DNA of 46,909 nucleotides from a virus. Within the stretch, counting starts at the first letter, position 1. The number at the start of each line of letters is the position of its first letter. Both the position numbers and the translations under genes were made by a program. The DNA is taken from positions 1 to 46,909 of IMG/VR virus record IMGVR_UViG_3300034170_000026. One strand, given 5' to 3'. Shown here piece by piece: positions 5,901-12,581 of this stretch. Below the pieces are notes generated by a model, which was not told the origin of the DNA, searched no databases, and was given only the letters and a program-made list of their open reading frames with translations.

Positions 5901-6241
5901 AACCACACCTCCAATCTCTGCACGGCCAGCGCCAATCGCTCGCCATCTTCTCGACTCAACCGATCGCCACGCTCAAGCATCGACCTGGCAGCCTCCCAGA
6001 TCAGCCACTCGTGACGAATATCTTTGCTCTCTTTGTGCTCCTGCTCATGTCTGGTGATGCGATTTTCTGTCCAAACGAACGTTTCTCCGTCGATAAACGA
6101 GCCAAAAACACCGGTTTTCTGCATTTTCATCAAAAAACCATTACGCAGCTCATCGATCCGAAACTTCCGAAACTTGAGGTCTTCGGCGGTGATCGGAACC
6201 TTGATCCCGTACTGGGCGCGAATGGCTTCTTCGAATGTCAT
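5897..6241 (-). CDS. Early phage protein, 114 aa
   Basis: MTFEEAIRAQYGIKVPITAEDLKF precedes KTGVFGSFIDGETFVWTENR and a C-terminal IRHEWLIWEAARSMLERGD. The HEWLIWEAA motif is related to the W-x-A-W/W-x-A-A endings of neighbours. It is coupled by ATGA overlaps to the DUF3987 gene and to 5748-5900. Function unknown. Confidence 0.65.
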   Translation of the reverse strand: MTFEEAIRAQYGIKVPITAEDLKFRKFRIDELRNGFLMKMQKTGVFGSFIDGETFVWTENRITRHEQEHKESKDIRHEWLIWEAARSMLERGDRLSREDGERLALAVQRLEVWL

Positions 6242-7803
6242 GCGATGGCTACCTTCCCGGCTGCGTTGAGGATCAGTTGCCCGTTGAGCAGCATCGAGTC
6301 AATGCGTGCGCTCGCCATCTTGAACGAGGCTGGCATTGCCTTGAATGGCTTCCTGTTCTTCGCCTGGAGCGCCGCCGCACGTTTCTCCATCGGCGCCCTG
6401 GTCAGCACCTCGATAATGGTTTCTTCCTCGGCCTGAGTACCTGACTCGCCTGCGCTGTTCAGGATGCCCTTGATGTGATCGGCTAGGCCCAGCACCAGAT
6501 CAATCGATTCCTCAATGATCCACGTAGGAATTATCTCGGACACCTTGCAATCGTTCGACAGGCACTCGATCACGTAAATGTTTCCGGCGATCTTCATAAC
6601 GTGCGTTTCGATCTTTGCCAGCCACCCCATCATCACCATCTCGCCAGCCATCTTCAGGTCATAGAGATATGACTCAGTCGAGTTCTTGGCTTCGCGCAGG
6701 ATCCGATATCCCTCATCAGATGCTCTGATGCGAATAAGGTTTTCCGGATCCATGATCACCCTGGCGTCATCGTCAGCCGCGTATTGCTTCAGCACGCTAT
6801 CCGAGTACATGTCGACACACGCCGCACATGCACGCTCAAACGATTCCTTCTCGCTGCGCGTCGGGAAATGCCCCTCGTTGCGACGAAAGCCAATCGGATC
6901 GGGCTCGGCCAGGTAGATAAATCGCTCGGCCATCCCAGAGCCGCCAGAAGCCGCCAGGACGCGCTTGCTACTGCCAGGCTGGGCGATTATCACCACGCAG
7001 CCCTGAACCATCCCAGTGAACGCCTTACGACCAGCTCGCATGCCAGACACGTACTCGCTGGCGTAACCCTTCAGGATCAGCTCGTTGGTGCTGGAGAATG
7101 ACCCGGACTCAGGGAACAGCGATTGCAGACCAGACTGCTCGGCGCTGGACACGACAAAACGACCTTCGGAGCACCCGGAAAGGAAGCCGTCAATCGAAGC
7201 CGACGTACCATCAGATGTCTCGCTGAACGTGCGCTTAATGTGCTGCTCAGCCGGTATGTCCTTTTCCTTTAGTTCACGGTTAATCCCGCCGACTTTCTTG
7301 TTGTGCTGCGCCACGCCCAGGCGATAAGGCTTCATGCCGACATCGAGCAAGTAGCTCTTCATCATGGCGGGAGGCTGTTCGATGATCGTGTACATTCCCA
7401 GCGACACGCATGAATCCGTCGAGTACTGAGTGGCAAACGCCGTCGACACCGAGCAACTTGCTGACGCCAGCAAAGCAAAGAACGAACTCACTTCAGGGAA
7501 TTCAATCTTGTTATGCACGACCCGCGCCAACTTGCCTACCGTCGTGTTTGCGATTCGGTCACTCAGCTCAAGCAATGTCGGAATAAACTCGGCGTCATCA
7601 ACAACTTCCTTTTTCACACGCGGCTTATATTCGCGGCGCGGCTTAACGTCGACAGGAACAGGAATATCTTTTGTCGGCGCAACTTCAATGACGCCAATAT
7701 CAAACGATGATATTGAAAAGTCGTCGTCGTCCGGCATCACTGTCGAATACAACTCGACAGGAGGCATATCTATTGTTGGCGGATTGCTAATATCGATATC
7801 CAT
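6238..7803 (-). CDS. DUF3987 primase/helicase-associated protein
   Basis: About 521 aa from ATG 7803, which overlaps the upstream stop (TAATG). The body has the DUF3987 layout: a core starting near FFALLASASC, a conserved DGTSASIDGFLSG region, SSAEQSGLQSLF in the Walker-B-like position, and GMAERFIYLAEP. These proteins are linked to phage and plasmid replication. The expected P-loop near TIIEQPPAMMKSYLLDVG lacks a classical GK[ST], so ATP hydrolysis is uncertain. It is the largest gene of the leftward operon started at 8054-8082, consistent with a replication role alongside the primase. Confidence 0.7.
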   Translation of the reverse strand: MDIDISNPPTIDMPPVELYSTVMPDDDDFSISSFDIGVIEVAPTKDIPVPVDVKPRREYKPRVKKEVVDDAEFIPTLLELSDRIANTTVGKLARVVHNKIEFPEVSSFFALLASASCSVSTAFATQYSTDSCVSLGMYTIIEQPPAMMKSYLLDVGMKPYRLGVAQHNKKVGGINRELKEKDIPAEQHIKRTFSETSDGTSASIDGFLSGCSEGRFVVSSAEQSGLQSLFPESGSFSSTNELILKGYASEYVSGMRAGRKAFTGMVQGCVVIIAQPGSSKRVLAASGGSGMAERFIYLAEPDPIGFRRNEGHFPTRSEKESFERACAACVDMYSDSVLKQYAADDDARVIMDPENLIRIRASDEGYRILREAKNSTESYLYDLKMAGEMVMMGWLAKIETHVMKIAGNIYVIECLSNDCKVSEIIPTWIIEESIDLVLGLADHIKGILNSAGESGTQAEEETIIEVLTRAPMEKRAAALQAKNRKPFKAMPASFKMASARIDSMLLNGQLILNAAGKVAIA

Positions 7804-8012
7804 TATTCGATCCGCCAAATGCGATAGCCATCACCCTCTTTGCGGCGCGTCATACGAAAGCCGTTTTGATGCCATTTTGCGAAGGAGTAGGCCGCGCTCG
7901 CGCAGCATTCTACCTCGGCAAGCGAATCAAAATACCGGCTGCCACCAATCGGCCAGTCCTCAAATCGGTAGCGGTTCACCTTCGGAATTGGAACGCCTTC
8001 TTGTAAATCCAT
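7803..8012 (-). CDS. Small conserved phage protein (DUF7303-like)
   Basis: The start is placed at ATG 8012, preceded by GGAGAG; upstream in-frame codons are unlikely. The product MDLQEGVPIPKVNRYRFEDWPIGGSRYF...ASAAYSFAKWHQNGFRMTRRK ending in GYRIWRIE matches a common small phage family (P-x-x-R-Y-x-F...G-S-x-x-F...A-Y-x-x-x-K...R-x-W-R). First gene of the leftward replication operon. Function unknown. Confidence 0.65.
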   Translation of the reverse strand: MDLQEGVPIPKVNRYRFEDWPIGGSRYFDSLAEVECCASAAYSFAKWHQNGFRMTRRKEGDGYRIWRIE

Positions 8013-8053
8013 AGCAAATCTCTCCGGAGTCTTATGTTTCTTACGCAAACCGG

Positions 8054-8082
8054 ATTATGAGCACACAAGATGCGCAAGTCAA
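8054..8082 (-). promoter_or_regulatory. Leftward promoter of replication operon
   Basis: TTGACT (8082-8077), 17-base spacer, CATAAT (8059-8054), read leftward. A GAGCACA repeat (8059-8065) abuts the -10, so a protein binding these repeats could control this promoter. It drives the gene at 8012 and DUF3987. Confidence 0.6.
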
Positions 8083-8410
8083 ACTCTTTGTTCCCTTAGA
8101 GCCCTTAGATCTCTCCAGACTCTTTGCTCTCTTTGTGGTCCCCCTGTGCCCGTAAAAAGAGCACAGGTCTAGCCCACGGAATACGTGGCCTGTAGCGATT
8201 CTGTGCTCTTGTGCTCCTTTTTTTAAAAAAACACCCTTTTTCTATATGAATGATTTCCATTACCAATAACTACCCACTTTTTTGGATTTGCGAATGTGCG
8301 AATGACGGGCACAGGAGCACAATTTGATAGAAATCGTCTGGAGGCCACGTAATACAAGGCCTGGAGCTGTGCTCTTTGGACGGGCACAGCGAGAGCACAG
8401 CCGAGCACAG
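8059..8410. repeat. GAGCACA repeat array within imperfect inverted repeat
   Basis: Eight GAGCACA copies on either strand: 8059, 8159, 8202(-), 8210(-), 8315, 8368(-), 8393 and 8403. GGGCACAG variants lie near 8308 and 8382, with its complement near 8144. Segments 8118-8217 and 8314-8410 are imperfect inverted copies: both hold the repeats, a GGCCACGTA core and an ACGGGCACAG element. About 95 AT-rich bases separate them, including runs of T and A (8218-8231). Array, AT-rich spacer and position between divergent operons suggest a replication origin or master operator. No experiment or search supports this here. Confidence 0.6.
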
Positions 8411-8471
8411 CAATTCCTTACTCAGAAGTCAGGTTTTAGATTTAGGGCTGAAATCTATTTACTAGCGGGTG

Positions 8472-8500
8472 TTGACATGAATCAGTTTGTGGGCGATTAT
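8472..8500 (+). promoter_or_regulatory. Rightward promoter toward late/ncRNA region
   Basis: TTGACA (8472-8477), 17-base spacer ending GGGC, GATTAT (8495-8500). The GGGCGATTAT end is the same as in promoter 15649-15677. It points to the 45-aa gene and the long gene-free segment. Confidence 0.6.
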
Positions 8501-8788
8501 GGATTCGTGGTGAATGAGCAGGTCGATTTCTAGAGTCGCCCTGTCCATATCCGATGACTGCAAGGAACCAGATTTGCCGCGACATTGGATGAACTGGCAC
8601 GGCCCACCAATCAAAAGGGGTGCCAAACTTTAAACGCTCTTTAAATCTGAAGTTGTTATTCGCATGGTCATTGTTTCGAATTAGTTCGCCATAGAGTGCT
8701 AGGCTCTTAACGTGATCAATGGTAGATAAGTCTGCAGACAGCAGTGACCAGCCGAATAACAATTACACCAACCGACAGGAACAAGACC
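8501..8788. other. Gene-free stretch with hairpin potential
   Basis: No convincing gene on the plus strand. A minus-strand open frame across 8442-8762 lacks a normal start and ribosome site and runs back over the promoter. A hairpin pairs TGGCAC (near 8598) with GTGCCA (near 8627) around an internal CCC/GGG. It may be leader sequence of the rightward transcript. Confidence 0.4.
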
Positions 8789-8926
8789 ATGCACGAATCT
8801 GCAAAGTGTTATAACGGTGACATGCTTGTTGATGTGATGGATATGGGCGACCACTACTTGGTCAAATGCACAAACTCACTTTATCGCATCGACATCGCCA
8901 CAAATTCAGTAACTAGAATCCTGTAA
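8789..8926 (+). CDS. Small protein, 45 aa
   Basis: ATG 8789 is preceded by GACAGGAACAA, one base different from the shared leader of other genes. MHESAKCYNGDMLVDVMDMGDHYLVKCTNSLYR... ends IDIATNSVTRIL. It looks like a short all-beta protein. It stands alone between promoter 8472-8500 and the noncoding segment. Function unknown. Confidence 0.55.
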   Translation: MHESAKCYNGDMLVDVMDMGDHYLVKCTNSLYRIDIATNSVTRIL

Positions 8927-8929
8927 CCG

Positions 8930-9726
8930 AATAACCAACGCCGCCGCTACACCGTCAGCACATCGGTAAAACCTGCAAAGTTTGCTATGACTCCGCTCCA
9001 GCGGATAGCGCAATGTAGGAAATGTGTCAGCCAGACATATCATGTCCATTTATCAGTAGTCGCGCTGATGGCGAAAGAGCGATAGACTTGAGATGCGTGA
9101 TGTAGGACGCCAGCCCGCAGATGCGGAAATCGTCTTTATCGGAAAGACTGCCGGCATGAAAAAATACACCGTCTCCCCTTGCAATTTCGAAAGCCGGGAC
9201 GAAGCGGAGATAAGCGGTGGTAGTCTTTACCGATGCAGATGAATGCGCAGGCTGATGCGATAATCATGAGATGGAGAGATCACCCGGTGTAGCGATACGG
9301 TGCGGGTGTAGGGGCCGAGATGGGTATGGTTAGGTCCACGGTGATTTATAAAACGAGGCGACACCACCAGCGCGCCTATCCACTCGATGCCGGAGATCAG
9401 CACCGGCCATCTACATCACCCACCATCGACAATGCCAGCGCAGGACCTGAAATCCTGTTAGCTTGTGGTGGTAGCCATTAGGCGTCACGTGGGGAATGCA
9501 TACCGAAGTTCCACGCAAAGCTACAGGGTATGTCAGACGGCAGGGATCAGTTACCGCCGAGGGCTCGGAGCCTCGATAAAAATTCCGAGGCTGATTCGCC
9601 GCAAGGCAAAAAGAGCAGGATGGTTCAATTCCATCTCGTTGGCCGAGATCTGGTGAAGGATCCATGGTTCGAATCCATGGCGCGAGCAATCGTGATGACA
9701 GTACTCCAGTCGGTATGGAGAGGCCA
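8930..9726 (+). ncRNA. Candidate large structured noncoding RNA (~800 nt)
   Basis: No protein frame with a plausible start spans this segment; the open frames near its right end are short and poor. It is dense in self-complementary pieces: a compound stem at 8981-9012 (TCCGCT/AGCGGA plus GCTA/TAGC), hairpins 9034-9046, 9052-9069, 9132-9148 (GTCTTT/AAAGAC), 9281-9308 (CACCCG/CGGGTG with an internal GCGA loop), 9389-9407, 9443-9459 and 9569-9592. It includes tRNA-like T arms and ends in a strong terminator. Size, phage location, and tRNA association recall GOLLD or ROOL giant RNAs, but I cannot match a specific family. Confidence 0.45.
9595..9686 (+). tRNA. Degenerate tRNA-like element
   Basis: A perfect T arm (CATGG, loop TTCGAAT, CCATG at 9663-9679) follows a GATC hairpin like a long variable arm (9647-9662). 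A 5-bp stem with loop TTCAATT at 9619-9635 could be an anticodon arm (CAA). The acceptor pairs only partly (TTCGCCG with GCGCGAG), the D arm is poor, and base 37 would be T. It is not a standard tRNA; it may be decayed or part of the surrounding structured RNA. Confidence 0.3.
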
Positions 9727-9728
9727 CT

Positions 9729-9760
9729 AAGCCCGCAACCTCACGGAAGCGGGCTTTTTC
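9729..9760 (+). terminator. Strong rho-independent terminator
   Basis: Stem AAGCCCGC/GCGGGCTT with a 12-base loop followed by TTTT. It closes the gene-free segment and separates it from the terminase operon. Confidence 0.85.
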
Positions 9761-9819
9761 ATTTCCTAGGGCGTGATATAGTTCTGGCATCTATCCACTT
9801 TCGTGACAGGCGAAAAATC

Positions 9820-9993
9820 ATGGGCCGAAAAACACAGATAACCTTGAAGTCGCCACTGATGATCCTATGGGCATCGCAGTGCTTCGACTCAGGCCAAATC
9901 CTTTGGAGAGGCGGATATCCGCAGGTCGTAGATCGCGTTTATCACAGCGGTGGGTATGGGATCGCTACGCTTTCCGAGGTCGCATACAGATGA
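9820..9993 (+). CDS. Small protein before terminase, 57 aa
   Basis: ATG 9820 follows GACAGGCGAA. The product MGRKTQITLKSPLMILWASQCF... ends GYGIATLSEVAYR. Its stop overlaps the start of the small terminase (ATGA), the coupling seen throughout the genome. Function unknown. Confidence 0.5.
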   Translation: MGRKTQITLKSPLMILWASQCFDSGQILWRGGYPQVVDRVYHSGGYGIATLSEVAYR

Positions 9994-10598
9994 CTCCTGA
10001 GCAGCAATTACTCTTTGATCAGCTGACTGCTCTCCAGAAGAAGCTGTGCACCATCCTGATTGGCAATCCAGCATTGAGCCAGAGAGAGGCTTACTACGCT
10101 GCTGGCGGCAAGGCAAAAAGCGATGATGTGGCAGATGCGTCGGCAAGCGAGATCCTAGCCAATCCCAAGGTAAAGCCATTCATGGAATCCATGAGATTGC
10201 AAGCAATAGATGATGCAATCATGACCCGTGAAGAAGCGCTTAAAACCCTGTCCATGATTGGCCGCACGCACCTAAAAGACATCGTTAAATTCAGCACCGT
10301 CAACATCGGCAAAGATCTGGAGACTGGCGCCGACCTGAGCCAAACAGCCTGGGAGATCAATGCCGACCTGCAAGAGACTGACAGCGACAAGCTAATCATT
10401 ATCTCCGAGCTTGAGGTTGGTAAGTTCGGCCCGAAGATCAAAACCCATTCGCCGGTTGCTGCCATCAAGCAGCTTGCTGAAATGCAAGGCTGGAATGCTG
10501 CGACCAAGCATGAGATCACCGGCAAGAATGGGGGCCCTATTATGACCAGCCACAGCGACTTCTACGCGGACGACGATGATGGCGAAGGCGAGTCTTAA
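9990..10598 (+). CDS. terS: Terminase small subunit
   Basis: A 202-aa protein from ATG 9990. It shows the Terminase_2 pattern: an N-terminal HTH-like region (KLCTILIGNPALSQREAYYAAG), SASEILANPKVKPFMESM, and REEALKTLSMIGRTHLKDIVKF. The tail is acidic (YADDDDGEGES). TerS recognises the packaging site and loads the large subunit. The in-frame extension to 9867 is rejected because it overlaps a better gene and has no leader. Confidence 0.85.
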   Translation: MTPEQQLLFDQLTALQKKLCTILIGNPALSQREAYYAAGGKAKSDDVADASASEILANPKVKPFMESMRLQAIDDAIMTREEALKTLSMIGRTHLKDIVKFSTVNIGKDLETGADLSQTAWEINADLQETDSDKLIIISELEVGKFGPKIKTHSPVAAIKQLAEMQGWNAATKHEITGKNGGPIMTSHSDFYADDDDGEGES

Positions 10599-12036
10599 TC
10601 CGGCGCTGCGCTCGTTCTGGCGGCGCAAGACAGCTCCTGACGGCCACCCTGTACGCATTCGTGTGCTTCCAGGTGGTCGTGCCAGTTCGAAGTCACACGA
10701 CGCCGCAGGGCAGGCAACGTTCCTGTCGCACAACTACACGACCAAGTTCCTTTGCGCCCGCCAGTTCCAAAACCGGATAGCCGACTCTGTTTACGCGCTG
10801 CTGGTGTCAAAGATTGATGGCTTTGGCCTGACCGAGCATTACAAGATCGGCGAGTCATCAATCATGCACCGCGAGACCAATTCTGAATTCCTGTTCTATG
10901 GCCTGGCGCGCAACCTGAACGAGATCAAGTCCATTGAGGGTGTCGACATCCTTTGGCTTGAAGAGGCGCACGCACTCACTAAAGCGCAATGGGAGATCCT
11001 TGAGCCGACCATTCGTAAGGAGGGTTCGCAGATTTGGGTGATTTTCAACCCGAACTTGGCTACCGACTTCGCCTGGCAGTTCTTTGTAGTCAATCCGCCA
11101 CCTGGCACGATCATTCGCCACATCAACTACGACGAGAACCCATTCCTGTCGCAGACCATGCTCAACGTGATCAATGCGGCCAAAGAGCGCAGCGAGCGTG
11201 AGGGTTCCGACGACTTCAATCACATCTATCTTGGTCAGCCAAGATCTGATGATGCTCGCGTGGTTATCAAGCGGTCTTGGATTGAGGCGGCGATTGATGC
11301 GCACCTAAAGTTGGGCTTCTCTGATGATGGCGCCAGCGTGCTGGGCTTCGACGTTGCAGACAGCGGCGCAGACAAGTGCGCCAACGTCCACGCCAAGGGC
11401 TCTGTAGTCTATTGGGCCGATGAGTGGCATGGTGGCGAGGATCAGCTGCTGAAGTCCTGTGCGCGCACCTACAAGGCCGCAGAAGAGCGTGGTGCGATGA
11501 TCCGTTATGACTCCATCGGCGTAGGCGCTGGCTCTGGTGCCAAGTTTGACGAGATGAATGATGATCCTGGCCGCAGTCGTCATCAGCGCATCAAGTACGA
11601 CAAGTTCAACGCTGGCGCCGGAGTGTTTGAGCCCGATAAGAATTATCTCGCAGACCGTATGGCCTCCGTGAAGAACAAAGACCACTTCAGCAACCTGAAG
11701 GCGCAGACGTGGTGGCTGGTGGCCGACCGCTTCCGCAACACCTATGATGCCGTGCACAACGGCACCGTCTACCCCGTTGACGAACTGATCAGCCTGAGCA
11801 GCGACATGCCATTCCTCGAAAAGCTCAAGACTGAGCTGAGTACGCCTCGTCGCGACTTCGACAAGAACGGTCGCGTCAAGGTGGAGAGCAAGGAGGATCT
11901 GGCTAAGTCGAACCGCGAAGGTGGCCCGCAGCCCTCCCCCAACATCGCCGATGCATTCGTTATGTGTTTCGCTCCGCATGTCGCTCCAATGAAGATCAAC
12001 AAGGAAGCACTCGCCAAAGCCGCGATGCGCCGATAG
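10576..12036 (+). CDS. terL: Terminase large subunit
   Basis: A 486-aa packaging ATPase/nuclease of the PBSX/Terminase_3 type. The P-loop is GGRASSKS (residues about 34-41) with an atypical A-S-S instead of G-S-G. The Walker B is DILWLEEAHAL. The C-terminal nuclease has FDVADSGADKC, IRYDSIGVG and an Asp in NIADAFVMCF. It translocates DNA into the prohead and cuts concatemers. It overlaps the end of TerS by 23 bases. Confidence 0.95.
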   Translation: MMAKASLNPALRSFWRRKTAPDGHPVRIRVLPGGRASSKSHDAAGQATFLSHNYTTKFLCARQFQNRIADSVYALLVSKIDGFGLTEHYKIGESSIMHRETNSEFLFYGLARNLNEIKSIEGVDILWLEEAHALTKAQWEILEPTIRKEGSQIWVIFNPNLATDFAWQFFVVNPPPGTIIRHINYDENPFLSQTMLNVINAAKERSEREGSDDFNHIYLGQPRSDDARVVIKRSWIEAAIDAHLKLGFSDDGASVLGFDVADSGADKCANVHAKGSVVYWADEWHGGEDQLLKSCARTYKAAEERGAMIRYDSIGVGAGSGAKFDEMNDDPGRSRHQRIKYDKFNAGAGVFEPDKNYLADRMASVKNKDHFSNLKAQTWWLVADRFRNTYDAVHNGTVYPVDELISLSSDMPFLEKLKTELSTPRRDFDKNGRVKVESKEDLAKSNREGGPQPSPNIADAFVMCFAPHVAPMKINKEALAKAAMRR

Positions 12037-12069
12037 ACTCTCACTAACAAACCTGGCAGGAGAATTGCA

Positions 12070-12234
12070 ATGGCTGATAAAGAACAAGCACCAATCGCGG
12101 AAGAATCGCAGGCAGTGAAGAATCTGCTGTCCGTTATCGAGACTCTTGGCGACTCGCTGAGCAATGCTGATCGCGCCAAATTTGAAGGCTTGCTTGAGCG
12201 CGCCCGTGCTGCTGATGCCATTCAATCCAAATAA
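12070..12234 (+). CDS. Small protein between terminase and portal, 54 aa
   Basis: MADKEQAPIAEESQAVKNLL is followed by GDSLSNADRAKFEGLLERARAAD. Predicted helical and acidic, with a GGCAGGAG leader. It could be a small head accessory. No family recognised. Confidence 0.6.
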   Translation: MADKEQAPIAEESQAVKNLLSVIETLGDSLSNADRAKFEGLLERARAADAIQSK

Positions 12235-12239
12235 CCAAT

Positions 12240-12581
12240 ATGCTGGGGTTCCCTATGGTCGAATTGTCTACCACGATGCCTAACAAGCTAGGTCTTGACT
12301 GCTCAGAGGAAAATATTGAGCGCGCCGAGAAGCGTCTTGATGCTTACCGGGTTCAGTTGCACGTAACGACCTTGGGCATTCTAGAGCTGGAACACCTGCT
12401 GGCGATGCTGAATGCCAACGTGGAGAATCTGCCGACCATCGTGGTTAAGGCAATGACTGCGCTGGCCGAGTCCGTTGGTGTTGAGCCGCAAAAGCATGAA
12501 GTAACTGTTGTCCCAGCCGAGACCATCATTGGCGCCGATGGCGTCATTGGCAACTGGCCTCGCCATAGCGGGATCTACTAA
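12240..12581 (+). CDS. Head-operon hypothetical protein
   Basis: The longest frame starts ATG 12240. ATG 12255 has a CTGGGG-like leader and may be the true start (113 or 108 aa). A long helical segment follows (EENIERAEKRLDAYRVQLHV to LLAMLNANVENL), then a short loop ending with GNWPRHSGIY. The stop overlaps the portal start (TAATG). Function unknown. Confidence 0.65.
   Translation: MLGFPMVELSTTMPNKLGLDCSEENIERAEKRLDAYRVQLHVTTLGILELEHLLAMLNANVENLPTIVVKAMTALAESVGVEPQKHEVTVVPAETIIGADGVIGNWPRHSGIY

Noticed and set aside
8442-8762. Minus-strand open frame of 106 codons
   Set aside because: Begins with a non-ATG codon without a ribosome site and ends across a good promoter on the other strand. 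It also has no coupling to neighbours. A decayed gene cannot be excluded.
9411-9790. Open frames inside the gene-free region
   Set aside because: Short, unsupported by ribosome sites, and overlapping both strands; hairpins and T arms explain this stretch better.
9867-10598. Longer small-terminase frame from 9867
   Set aside because: The extra residues are Arg-rich and unlike the family and overlap a coupled upstream gene. ATG 9990 has the coupling.
11305-12225. Long open frame on the minus strand opposite terminase (and similar ones opposite portal, capsid and sheath)
   Set aside because: These mirror strong plus-strand genes and result from codon bias. The plus-strand genes have family motifs, leaders and coupling.
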